Shown here: positions 50,006-59,014 of the stretch, one piece after another
Position numbering within the stretch: position 1 is the stretch's first letter
Layout of the letters: each line of letters starts with the position of its first letter
NCBI GenBank assembly: GCA_034667465.1
Contig: JAXDJV010000013.1
Coordinates: forward strand, 186,001 to 250,000
DNA: 64,000 nt
Direction: 5' to 3'
Origin: JAOBAU01 sp034667465
GTDB taxonomy: Bacteria; Acidobacteriota; Thermoanaerobaculia; Gp7-AA8
Made by a program: the position numbers and the translations under genes
Notes under the pieces: generated by a model
The model's input: the letters and a program-made list of their open reading frames with translations, nothing else
What the model was told of the DNA's origin: nothing
Database searches by the model: none

Positions 50006-53000
50006 CTACAAGCCGCGCTCCATCACGATTTCTTTCGAACTGCCGCCGTCGACCTGACGGAATCCCGCCTGGCGATAGAGCTGCGTCAGATTGTTGATCT
50101 CCTTCCGCCGTGACGGCAGATCGTCGATCTTCACGCGCGCCGGTCCGGTGAGCAGTTCGAGAATGTTGTTGCCGATGCGTGCGCCCCAGAAGCTCGGCGG
50201 CACGAAGAGGTCACCATCTTTCCACTCCAGCACCGTCCCGTTTTTCTGCGCGAACAGTAGACCGACGCTGACGGTTCGATTCTCCACGGTGATCTCGTAG
50301 CTGCGGATGTCCGCGGCCGAATCGAGTGCGGCCGCCTTGCCGGGATACATCGCCTTCCATAGTTCGAACGCAACTCCCGCGCGGGTCGTGAGGGGGACGA
50401 GTTGCGCGCCGAGACGTTTCTTGTTTCGCGTCGACGACAGATCGAAGCGCTGTTCGATGAAGCGCACCATCTGCGGGTTGTACATCGGCGCAAAGAAGGG
50501 CCAGAGCTCGCGGAAAGCCTGCGTCGTCGTCCAGCGACCAAACTCGTTGAGCCAGCCGAGGTTCAGCGGATGCGTCGAGTAGCGTTCCATCTGACAGCCG
50601 ATGTAGACGTCTTCCATCAGCTGGATGACCTGCGTGAAGAGCGGAACGACATGCGCGAATTTTTCCGGCGTCAGTTTGTGTGTCAGCGGCGGCGTGTCCG
50701 CATCCCACTTCAACTCCGGGAAGAGGTCGCGAACGAGTGACTCATCGGCATCGATGAGCTGCCGCTGCAATTGCTCGAGCTGGTTCGTGCGTCCGAGGAG
50801 TTGCGCTTCGAGATCGGCGGGAACCGGGAGCCACTTCCAGCGGGCATCGCCGAAAAGCTCGCTCGTGTCAGTCTCGGCGGCGCCGGCATCAGCGACGAAT
50901 TCGAATGCGGCGCGTGCCGCATGCAGGCCGAGGCGACGATATGACTCCCACTGCTTCTCGTCGTAAAACTGATCGCCCGTCGATTCGTGCGGGAACTGCT
51001 CGTTGCGCGCTCGGTACTGCAGGATGTCGCCCGGCTCGTCGCCGACGAGCGTTGGCTTGAATAGCAGCAGAATGCCGCGATCGCCGTCCGGGTATTGGAT
51101 GTCGCCGACCGCGAGGTGCTGCCGCGAGTAGCGTTTATCGTCCGGCTTGAGTACGCCGAGATCCATCTCGATCTCGACGCCGAAGTCCTCGCGTGCGCGG
51201 CGCAGCGCGTTGCCGACGTCGTCGAATGCGACGTCGGGATCGGCGCCGCAATCAGAGACGATGATGTACTTGCAGCGACGGCGCAGCAGTTCGTAGAGAC
51301 CGAGGTTTTCGAAGTGGCCGCCGTCAGACAGATGCACCGACTGCGATTCGGGACCGGAGTAGGTGCGACTGAACATTTCCGCGAGGAGATCGGTGCCGGG
51401 CAGGCTCCACGCTTTCGTAAAGCGGTACCAGTAGCCGAGACGGAGATTCAGCGATGCCATCAGGAACGTCGCCGAGGGACCGATGTCCATTGAAACGGAA
51501 CCCATGTTCGAGTTGAACGCTGCCGCCGATGCGGTCATCGCCGAAGCTAGCGAGACCTGAGTCGTCGCGTCTTTCCATTGCTGAAAGCGGTTCGCCAGCG
51601 TGATTCCGAACGGCGACAACGTTGCGCTGCGGCCACCGCGGCTGAGGTTCGCGAGGTGATTGCCGGAGAGGTCGTTCGCCGTGCAGCAGACAAGATGAAT
51701 CGGCGCCGAGGTCCTGAGATCCTGCATCAGGATGTCGTCGCCTGGCCGTTGTGTTGACTGCCGATTTTCGGTGGCGCAGCTCGCCTTTGTATTCGATGCG
51801 CCGAGGTAGGAACGCGCCAGCCGCGAGCGATAGAGCGCGTGCATCCCGATCTCGTTCGGGTTGTACAGCAGCAGCGCCATGACGACGATCGCGGCCGCGA
51901 TCATGGCTGAGATGAATGACCGGTAGCTGAGATCCGTGAATACCAGGAATGCCGCGGCGAGCGCGAATGCGATGAGCGCCGCGATCGCGAGCAACGGCTG
52001 CGCATACCGCTGCAGCACCTTGCCGACGAATCCTGTTTTCGCGCGGTTCGGCTGACGCGACAGAAACTTCTGGAGAACCGCGTAGAGCGCCGTCGCGACG
52101 CCACCTGCGCCGGCGGTCACGAACTCCCGCTTCGTGTAACCGAACAGCATGAACGCGACGATCAGAAACGCGATCATGCCCATCCAGAACACGGAGAGAC
52201 CGAGCAGCCTTGCGATGACACGATCGAACGCCGCGCGATAGGAACCGATCGTCGGATCGGAGATGAAAACTGAAGACCACGTCCGGACAAAGATGAGGGC
52301 GACCATCGCGGCCAGCCAGCCAATCGCGGGCGCGAGAAAAGTCGGCCACCTCATCTCGGGACCTGGAAACTCTCCGAAATCCGCCACCCCATGCTTTCCG
52401 GCGACGTATCCGGTGACGCTGAGCGCCACGGCGATCGCGATCGCGCCGGCAGTCGCATACAGCCAGAGGTAATAAGGCTCGCCGCCATGGCGTTCCACGG
52501 CCGCCGTCTTCAACTCGTACGCCGTCAATACAAAGATCGTCGAGATCGCCATGATTGCGAGCATGGCCTGCACGTGAAGCGCCGCCCCCACGGAAATGAT
52601 TGCGGGAAGCGGCAGCGCGGAGTTGAAGCCGAGGCTCGCGCCACTCACCACGACGGCGAACCAAACTACGAGCGTGAGCACCGAGAGGCCGACGATGATC
52701 GTCGGGAGGATCGCGGAGATGGCGCCGCCGAAAAACTGCCACGTTTCGAGCTCGAAGAGTCCCCACCGCGGCGCGAGAAATCGACTGAACTCTCGAAGGT
52801 GACGAATCGCTTCGTGTTCGGATCGCGCCGCTTCCGCGTCGGCCGCGGTCGGGAAGGGCACCGGTCCGGGGCGGCCTTCCGACGTCGTCGCAGGTTCCGG
52901 GTGACGCGCGCGCCACGCACTCCAGAAGCCGCCAACATAGCCGCCGCCTGACACGGTGCTGACGTAATGAAAATGCCGAAGCACGTCGCGATCAGCGAGT

Positions 53001-53230
53001 CCCTGCAGCAGACCGAGGTTGAACGTCGCACTGCGGATCCCGCCGCCGGAGAGCGCGAGGCCTGCGAGATCGGCCGGCACTCCAACCGCAAACGGCTCGG
53101 CGCCGGGATCCAGCGGCGGTCGCTCCGTCGCATCCCCATCAGCGAGCGAGCCGCTGAAAGCAACCTTCGGCTCGCCCGCGACCTTGAGACTCTCCAACTC
53201 CCTCCGGAACGCCGCCTTGAATGTCGTCAT
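50006..53230 (-). CDS. Giant membrane patatin-like phospholipase
   Basis: 1074 residues. The N-terminal patatin half (about 55-110) has the oxyanion loop LALSGGGIRSATFNLG and a nucleophile elbow STVSGGGYVGG with Ser94; the first Gly of GxSxG is Thr here. About eight membrane helices follow (roughly 165-480). The dyad Asp comes only at about 636 in HLSDGGHFENLGLYELL. The C-terminal ~400 residues are soluble with no known family. It probably releases fatty acids from membrane phospholipids. The wide Ser-Asp spacing is explained by the membrane insert. Confidence 0.85.
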   Translation of the reverse strand: MTTFKAAFRRELESLKVAGEPKVAFSGSLADGDATERPPLDPGAEPFAVGVPADLAGLALSGGGIRSATFNLGLLQGLADRDVLRHFHYVSTVSGGGYVGGFWSAWRARHPEPATTSEGRPGPVPFPTAADAEAARSEHEAIRHLREFSRFLAPRWGLFELETWQFFGGAISAILPTIIVGLSVLTLVVWFAVVVSGASLGFNSALPLPAIISVGAALHVQAMLAIMAISTIFVLTAYELKTAAVERHGGEPYYLWLYATAGAIAIAVALSVTGYVAGKHGVADFGEFPGPEMRWPTFLAPAIGWLAAMVALIFVRTWSSVFISDPTIGSYRAAFDRVIARLLGLSVFWMGMIAFLIVAFMLFGYTKREFVTAGAGGVATALYAVLQKFLSRQPNRAKTGFVGKVLQRYAQPLLAIAALIAFALAAAFLVFTDLSYRSFISAMIAAAIVVMALLLYNPNEIGMHALYRSRLARSYLGASNTKASCATENRQSTQRPGDDILMQDLRTSAPIHLVCCTANDLSGNHLANLSRGGRSATLSPFGITLANRFQQWKDATTQVSLASAMTASAAAFNSNMGSVSMDIGPSATFLMASLNLRLGYWYRFTKAWSLPGTDLLAEMFSRTYSGPESQSVHLSDGGHFENLGLYELLRRRCKYIIVSDCGADPDVAFDDVGNALRRAREDFGVEIEMDLGVLKPDDKRYSRQHLAVGDIQYPDGDRGILLLFKPTLVGDEPGDILQYRARNEQFPHESTGDQFYDEKQWESYRRLGLHAARAAFEFVADAGAAETDTSELFGDARWKWLPVPADLEAQLLGRTNQLEQLQRQLIDADESLVRDLFPELKWDADTPPLTHKLTPEKFAHVVPLFTQVIQLMEDVYIGCQMERYSTHPLNLGWLNEFGRWTTTQAFRELWPFFAPMYNPQMVRFIEQRFDLSSTRNKKRLGAQLVPLTTRAGVAFELWKAMYPGKAAALDSAADIRSYEITVENRTVSVGLLFAQKNGTVLEWKDGDLFVPPSFWGARIGNNILELLTGPARVKIDDLPSRRKEINNLTQLYRQAGFRQVDGGSSKEIVMERGL

Positions 53231-53273
53231 CCGACCACTCCCCTTTCAGGGAGTGATCGGAGACGGCAAATCC

Positions 53274-56200
53274 CTACCGCGAGTTCGTTGCGGCGACTTT
53301 GTTCGGGAACGCGGGCCGCTTCATCGGCGTCGCCGGCGTCGCGGGCAACTTCTTCATGACCTCCGCGATCGCGCGATCGAGCTGCGGGTCGCGGCCGGCG
53401 ATGACATCGGCCGGCGTTTGCTCCACTTCAATATCGGGCGCGACGCCTTCGTTCTCGACCTTCCATCCCTCCTCGGTCCAGAAGCCGAAGTTCGGGGCGG
53501 TGATGTTGCCGCCGTCCATCAGATCGGGGAAGCCGAGGATGCCGACGAGACCGCCCCATGTGCGGCGGCCGATGAGCGGGCCGAGATTGAGCTTGCGGAA
53601 CATCCACGGCAGCAGATCGCCGCCGGAGCCGGCGTTCTCGTCGATCAGCATCACCTTCGGACCCTGAATCGATGCGAGCGGCGTCTTCATGTCGGCGCCG
53701 TAGCGCGTCGCCCAGTTGGCGATGAACGGACGATTGAGAATGTCGATGTAGTAATCGGGGAACGAGCCGCCGCCGTTGTAGCGCTCATCGAGAATGGCCG
53801 CTTCGCGATTCGCCTGCGGGAAGAAGTAGCGGCGGAACGACTCGTATCCGGCCGTGCTCGTGTTCGGCAGATAGACGTACGCGACGCGGCCGTTCGTCTT
53901 CTCGGTCACGTAGCGGATGTTGTTCTCGATCCACGCGCGGTTGCGGAGATTCGCTTCGTTCTCGATCGGCACGACCTTCACGACGCGCGAGCCGCTGCCG
54001 TCGGCATTCGGTCCGACCGTGATCTCGACGATGCGGCCGGCGGTGCGCTCGAAACGCGCGTAGAGATTGTCCGGATAGCGGAGATCCTTGCCGTCGACGG
54101 CGAGCAGATACTCACCTTCGCGGACGTCGACACCGGGTTCGGTCAGCGGCGCGCGCAGTTCCGGATTCCAGTTCAGGCCGCCGTAAACCTTCGCGAAGCG
54201 ATAGCGGTTGTTGTCGATCTTGTAGTCGGCGCCGAGGAGACCGCCCGGGATCGTGTCGACATTCGCGAGCGACTCGCCGCCGGTCAGATACGAATGGCCG
54301 ACCGAAAGCTCGCTGGCCATCGCGCGCATCAGACGATTCAGATCCTGGCGAACGGAGACGTCGCCGAGCATCGCCGCGTACTTGTCGTGCATCGCCTTCC
54401 AGTCGACGCCGTGCATGGCCGGGTCGTAGAAGTAATCGCGATTGATGCGCCACGCTTCGTCGAAGATCTGTTTCCATTCGACGGTCGGCTCGATCTTCAC
54501 CGCGATCTGATCGACCGGCAGCGGACGCTTCGAGATATCAACCTTGTCGCCCATGTCGGCGATCGACCAGCGCATGCCGGCTTTGACGAGGATTCGTTTG
54601 CCGTCGCGCGAGACTTCGAAGCTGTCGCACTTCTCGAGCAGCGTGTCTTCCTTGCGCTTCGTCAGATCGAAACGCATCAGGCTCGTGTCGAACTTGTCGT
54701 CGTGAATTTCCGGGCTGGTCGCTTTCAGATAGAGCAGCTGTCCGGTTTTCGCGATGGCGAGATCGGAGTAGATCGCCTCCGGCACCGGCAGCGCCTGAAT
54801 GCGCTGCGAGAGGCGCTCGAAGTCGATGACGACTTTCACGTCCTTCGACTCTTCCTTCTTTTCGTCGGCTTTCTTTTTGTCGTCCGATTTATCGGCGGCT
54901 TCGTCGGCTTTCTTCGCCGCTTCCTCGTCGCTCTCTTTTGCCAGCGGCGAGACGACGCCCTTCGGCAGGACGACCATGTAGATCGCGCTCGTGGCGCGGA
55001 GATCGGTGTTCGAGAGCGCGAACCAGTCTTCGACCGGACCGGCGTTTGTCGACGCGAGGAAGTAGAGGTATTTGCCGTTCGGATCGAAGACCGGCGACAT
55101 GGCGTCGCTGTAGCCGTCCGTCACCGGCGATGACGTCTTCGTGGCCACCGACCAGACGTGGACGGTGTGGAAGAAGTTCTGCGAGTTCGTCGTGTAGGCG
55201 AGCCACTTCGAATCGGGCGACCAGTTGTGATCGAGGTCGCGGAACGGACCGTACATCGTGTTCTGCGAGATCTTCGTCGACGTTCCCGACGCGACGTCGA
55301 GCACGTAGACCGAGCGGGAGTTGTCGAGATAGCTGATCAGCTTTCCGTCAGGCGACCACTTCGGATTCTCGTAAAAGCCGGCGCCGTTCAGTTTGATCTT
55401 TCGAACGTCGCCGCGGCCGTCCTGCGGCGCGATGCGCAGCTCGTACTCGCCGGTTTCATCGGTGAACCAGGCGATCGATTTGCCGTCCGGCGACCAGGCC
55501 GGCGAGCGGTCGTTTGCGCCGGGCGACTGCGTCAGATTGCGGTCGTCGCCTTTCTCGGCCGGCAGCGTGATGATCTCGCCGCGATACTCGAGGACGGCGC
55601 GCTGTCCGGCCGGCGAGAGCGATGCGTTGCGGATGTACTTCGCCCCCTTCACGAAACGCGGGCGCGTTTCGACGAGGTCGGCGGCGACGCCGATCTTCAG
55701 GCGCGTGTCGCGCGCGGCGGACGGTTCATACAGATGAAGGTAACCGGCCTGTTCGAAGATCAGCTTTCCGGCGCCGCCGTTCACCGCCGTCACCGGGAAG
55801 TCGGAGTACTTCGTCAACTGCTTTACTTCTTTCGTGCCGCGGTCGAACGAGTAGAGGTTGAACTCGCCGTTGCGATCGGAGCGGAAGTAGAGCGTGTCGC
55901 CGATGAAGATCGGATCGGTGTCGTTGCTGCGCGCGGCCGGCTGCGGCACCTGTTCGACGGCGTTCGTGGCGACGTCGAAGAGGAAGATGCGCGCGGTGGC
56001 GCCGCCGCGGTAACGCTTCCACTGCGCGAACGCTTCGCGCAGCGGGACGAACGCGATCGTCTTTCCGTCCGGCGAGTACGCGGCCGTCGACGCATTCGGA
56101 ATCGGCAGCTTCGTGACGGCGCCGCCGCCGACCGGCACGGTGAAGAGCTGCTGGTAGCGGCGCGTGTAAACCTCGCGCGGCGACGTGAAGAGAATCGACT

Positions 56201-56561
56201 TGCCGTCCGGTGTGAAACCGAGCACGGCGTCGGCGTCGGGATGCCACGTCAGACGCTTCGGCACGCCGCCGGCGGCCGGCATCACGTAGACATCGACGTT
56301 CCCTTCATACGAACCGCTGAACGCGAGCAGCGATCCGTCGGGCGAATAGCGCGGCAGCGTTTCGACGCCGGGATGCGACGTCAATCGCCGCACGCCCGAG
56401 CCGTCGAGGTTCGCGGTCCAGATATCGTTCGCATATCCGAACGCGATGCCGTTCGCGCCGACCGTCGGCGTCGTGAGCAGCCGCGTGTCGGTGGTGTTGA
56501 CGGCGAGAAGCGGAAGTGCGGCGGCGAGCAGGAAGAGCAGGCAAAGGCGTGCCGATTTCAT
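53274..56561 (-). CDS. Tricorn-like S41 peptidase (exported)
   Basis: 1095 residues from ATG 56561, which gives a signal peptide (SARLCLLFLLAAALPLLAV). A six- or seven-bladed PD40 propeller (~25-330, YSPDGSLLAFSGSYEGNVDV repeats) leads to a second propeller (~335-570). A charged Lys/Glu/Asp linker (~545-570) is followed by a helical domain with DYFYDPAMHGVDW and His756 in SVGHSYLTGG, a PDZ domain (~770-860), and the S41 core with Ser979 in ENAGSGGDLLPW. A Glu-rich C-terminus follows. Tricorn homologues in bacteria degrade peptides; the signal suggests periplasmic action here. Confidence 0.92.
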   Translation of the reverse strand: MKSARLCLLFLLAAALPLLAVNTTDTRLLTTPTVGANGIAFGYANDIWTANLDGSGVRRLTSHPGVETLPRYSPDGSLLAFSGSYEGNVDVYVMPAAGGVPKRLTWHPDADAVLGFTPDGKSILFTSPREVYTRRYQQLFTVPVGGGAVTKLPIPNASTAAYSPDGKTIAFVPLREAFAQWKRYRGGATARIFLFDVATNAVEQVPQPAARSNDTDPIFIGDTLYFRSDRNGEFNLYSFDRGTKEVKQLTKYSDFPVTAVNGGAGKLIFEQAGYLHLYEPSAARDTRLKIGVAADLVETRPRFVKGAKYIRNASLSPAGQRAVLEYRGEIITLPAEKGDDRNLTQSPGANDRSPAWSPDGKSIAWFTDETGEYELRIAPQDGRGDVRKIKLNGAGFYENPKWSPDGKLISYLDNSRSVYVLDVASGTSTKISQNTMYGPFRDLDHNWSPDSKWLAYTTNSQNFFHTVHVWSVATKTSSPVTDGYSDAMSPVFDPNGKYLYFLASTNAGPVEDWFALSNTDLRATSAIYMVVLPKGVVSPLAKESDEEAAKKADEAADKSDDKKKADEKKEESKDVKVVIDFERLSQRIQALPVPEAIYSDLAIAKTGQLLYLKATSPEIHDDKFDTSLMRFDLTKRKEDTLLEKCDSFEVSRDGKRILVKAGMRWSIADMGDKVDISKRPLPVDQIAVKIEPTVEWKQIFDEAWRINRDYFYDPAMHGVDWKAMHDKYAAMLGDVSVRQDLNRLMRAMASELSVGHSYLTGGESLANVDTIPGGLLGADYKIDNNRYRFAKVYGGLNWNPELRAPLTEPGVDVREGEYLLAVDGKDLRYPDNLYARFERTAGRIVEITVGPNADGSGSRVVKVVPIENEANLRNRAWIENNIRYVTEKTNGRVAYVYLPNTSTAGYESFRRYFFPQANREAAILDERYNGGGSFPDYYIDILNRPFIANWATRYGADMKTPLASIQGPKVMLIDENAGSGGDLLPWMFRKLNLGPLIGRRTWGGLVGILGFPDLMDGGNITAPNFGFWTEEGWKVENEGVAPDIEVEQTPADVIAGRDPQLDRAIAEVMKKLPATPATPMKRPAFPNKVAATNSR

Positions 56562-56854
56562 GCGCGGGAGTGTAACTCCGGCATCGTGATGCGTTAGCGT
56601 TTGGTCATCAATGCGACACAGGATTGTCATCGCGGTCGCTGTCGTGCGCGCCGCCGAGCGCGCACGCCGCGCCGGTGATTCTGATGGTACGCGGCAGCGG
56701 GGAGCGCGGCGACAAAGCGATCGCGCGTATGTACGAGAGCAAGGTCACTCGCGCTCGCACAACGCGTGCGCGGCGATCCAAAAACGGAGTCACGTCCGAT
56801 GCCTCTGTACGGCCACACCTTCGGCAACGCGCCGAATGCGCGCCGCGTCGCCGC
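56562..56854. other. Intergenic stretch without a recognised gene
   Basis: 293 bases between the tricorn gene start and the end of the DUF4276 frame. Short open frames exist on both strands. One plus-strand stretch (PVILMVRGSGERGDKAIARM, starting near 56670) is protein-like, but it has no recognisable family and no convincing start. It presumably holds the tricorn promoter. Confidence 0.4.
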
Positions 56855-57533
56855 TCATCGCAGAGGAGGCAGAGCCTCCAGCCTCTTTAACCATCCGTCG
56901 AAGTGCAGGCACTCCGCACGAATGCGGTCTACGCCGATGCATTTCGCAACGCCACTCCCGTGCAGCACCTTGTCGTACGAGGGCTGCAACTTCTTCAGTC
57001 GCGCGGAAGGGTGCGTGTCTGGCCCGTCGTTAATGTGTTCAGGCGAATCTGCCGCGTCGCGCACGCGCTGCAGTTCATCGACAAAAACGAGACCAATCCG
57101 ACCGCACAGTCGCGAAGCAAGCCACATCCGAGAAAAGCAGTGCCTCGAACTCGTAGGGCTGGACATGCGCGATGAAGCGGTCCGCGCGTCGATCGCTCAC
57201 TTTCGCCACGGCTGCGCCAAAAACAGCTTCGATCACACGGCACCGGCTAATCGCATCGTTCTCTAGACGGCCTTCAGCGATGCCCGGGAAGTCGGCTTGC
57301 AAACCATACAGATCGAACAGTGTCGTCACGTATGTGTCTGCGCGTTCGCGCAATGTGTTCCGAAGATGGCGCAGCACGCGCTCAGGCGTCAAAGCGCCGC
57401 CGACCGCTCCTTGCGACGTGGCGATCAAGCGCGGCTGTAAACTGATATCGCGGTCCGCCAGCCTGGGCGCGAGCACGTCTCGAATGAACGTCTCTTCGGT
57501 CTGGCCTTCGCCGACGACCATGACCTCAATCAC
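56855..57533 (-). pseudogene. DUF4276 (Toprim-like) gene with a frameshift
   Basis: The first 150 codons (GTG 57533, overlapping the ATPase stop as GTGA) read VMVVGEGQTEETFIRDVLAP, then HVQPYEFEALLFSD, typical of DUF4276, and stop early at 57075. The matching C-terminus continues in another frame: ELQRVRDAADSPEHINDGPD, then SARLKKLQPSYDK and ECLHFDGWLKRLEALPPLR, ending at 56855. Removing one base from the run of five A/T at 57083-57087 joins them into a 225-residue protein of normal family length. GEGQTEE resembles the Toprim Glu motif. It may be a true mutation, an assembly or read error, or slippage expression. Confidence 0.85.
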
Positions 57534-58615
57534 CTCGTCGGTCTCCCACCGACGACGTTCATCTTCCAGAGTTCACCGAGCGCGTAGTCTTCCAACCATT
57601 CCTTCAGGTGCTCGGCGTCGAGTCGCCGGAAGACAGATGCGCCCTCGTGTCGCTCGGCGATGATCACATCTTCGGGCGCCAACTGATTAACCAGTTCGAC
57701 CGACTGCGTGGAGACGACGATCTGCTTTCGTTCCGACGCCTGTCGAAGCAATCCTCCGAGAACCGCCAGCGCGTACGGGTGCAAACCAAGCTCCGGCTCA
57801 TCGACGATGATCGTGTCGGGCTGCAGGTTCGTCGGCTGCAGCAACAATGTCGCCAGACAGATGAACCGCAACGTACCGTCAGACAACTGCAGTGGTCCAC
57901 GTGGCGTATCCCGGTCATCGACTTCCAGCCATTCCAACTCGATCTTTTCGCCGGGATCACTGCGCTCGACGAAGTCACCGAAGAACGGTGCAACCATCCG
58001 CACGGTTTCGATGATCGAGCTATAGCTGCTCTTGTGCTTCTCCCGAAGCATCCGGAGAAACGGCGCCAGATTCGACGCATCCGGCTTCAATCGAAGATTG
58101 TCGCGCACCGCTTGCGCCAAACGAACGGGCGCGCTGGCGCTCGTATCGTGGAAATGGAAGACGCGCCAGCTGCGAACTGCCGGCAACACGTAGCTCGCGA
58201 TCATGTCGCCTTCAACTGTCGGCAACCTCGCCTCGGTGTGTCCGCTGCCGAGCGATCGATTCGAGTTCCCGTAGTTCCCCGCGAAATAGGTTTCCTCGCG
58301 CGAGAACGCGAGGTGGTTGGCGGCCGGGATCAGGCTGAAGTGATAGCCATTCTTCGCGAAGTACAGCTCAATGTCGATCTCGCGTGTTCGCTTTCGTCCC
58401 CCGAACAGGAGCGCGTCCGGTCCATATTCGCTCTTCACGTAGAGCTGCAGCCGGCCGTCCATCATCTCGGCCAGCATGCGAAAGAGGCTGATGAAGTTCG
58501 TTTTTCCGGCGCCGTTGGCCCCGATCAGGACGTTTAATTGCGACGCAAGCTGGAAGTTATCCAGCTCCCGGATCGACTTGAACCCTCGCACGCTCAGGCG
58601 CGCCAAACGTGTCAC
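57530..58615 (-). CDS. AAA-family (OLD/AAA_21-type) ATPase, partner of DUF4276
   Basis: 361 residues from a GTG start. An ABC/SMC-like ATPase of the OLD group: LSVRGFKSIRELDNFQL at the N-terminus, Walker A IGANGAGKTNFI, signature LSDGTLRFICLA, Walker B TIIVDEPELGLHPYAL and the switch region VVSTQSVELVN. No Toprim domain is fused; the DUF4276 gene overlapping its stop would supply that part. Two-gene ATPase plus Toprim-like cassettes include phage-defence systems such as PARIS and split OLD nucleases, so a defence role is likely but not proven here. Confidence 0.9.
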   Translation of the reverse strand: MTRLARLSVRGFKSIRELDNFQLASQLNVLIGANGAGKTNFISLFRMLAEMMDGRLQLYVKSEYGPDALLFGGRKRTREIDIELYFAKNGYHFSLIPAANHLAFSREETYFAGNYGNSNRSLGSGHTEARLPTVEGDMIASYVLPAVRSWRVFHFHDTSASAPVRLAQAVRDNLRLKPDASNLAPFLRMLREKHKSSYSSIIETVRMVAPFFGDFVERSDPGEKIELEWLEVDDRDTPRGPLQLSDGTLRFICLATLLLQPTNLQPDTIIVDEPELGLHPYALAVLGGLLRQASERKQIVVSTQSVELVNQLAPEDVIIAERHEGASVFRRLDAEHLKEWLEDYALGELWKMNVVGGRPTR

Positions 58616-58680
58616 GGCTGCATTCCTCGCAGCTCCGCAGTGATCTCACCGCAAAGTCCTCAGCTCAACATTAACACCTG

Positions 58681-58959
58681 AGCGCGACGAAACCGAGGTT
58701 ACCTGACCGACTACGAGCTCAGGCGCGGTCGGAGCCATACCACGCCGACCGAAGCCCTCTTACTTCGTCGTCTCGTGCGGCAGGACTCATCGCTGAGGCG
58801 CAACCGCCGCTAACAGAGTTGAAAGAGCCAACCACATCGCAGACGTCCACGACATCGGTGCTTGAAGAGAAGCCGCATCGCGAGATCAACGAAGATCTCG
58901 AAAAACCGTCGGCATACACGAAGGCCGTCGACGCCTTCCTGCAGTCGCTCAGGCATTAA
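58681..58959 (+). other. Open coding-like remnant without a good start
   Basis: A frame open from about 58675 ends at TAA 58957-58959 with protein-like sequence (EEKPHREINEDLEK, then AYTKAVDAFLQSLRH). The only starts are TTG 58825 and GTG 58858, giving 44 or 33 residues, with no clear ribosome-binding site. It may be the tail of a gene lost when the adjacent cassette arrived. The 58616-59014 gap otherwise shows nothing I can name. Confidence 0.35.
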
Positions 58960-59014
58960 TCGCGGCGTCCTCGAACATCAGTCGCAGCACGAGCGCGGCG
59001 GCCACGGCATGACC

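Noticed and set aside
56611..57266. Plus-strand frames in the DUF4276 region
   Set aside because: Low-complexity Arg/Ser/Cys sequences opposite recognisable DUF4276 coding sequence.
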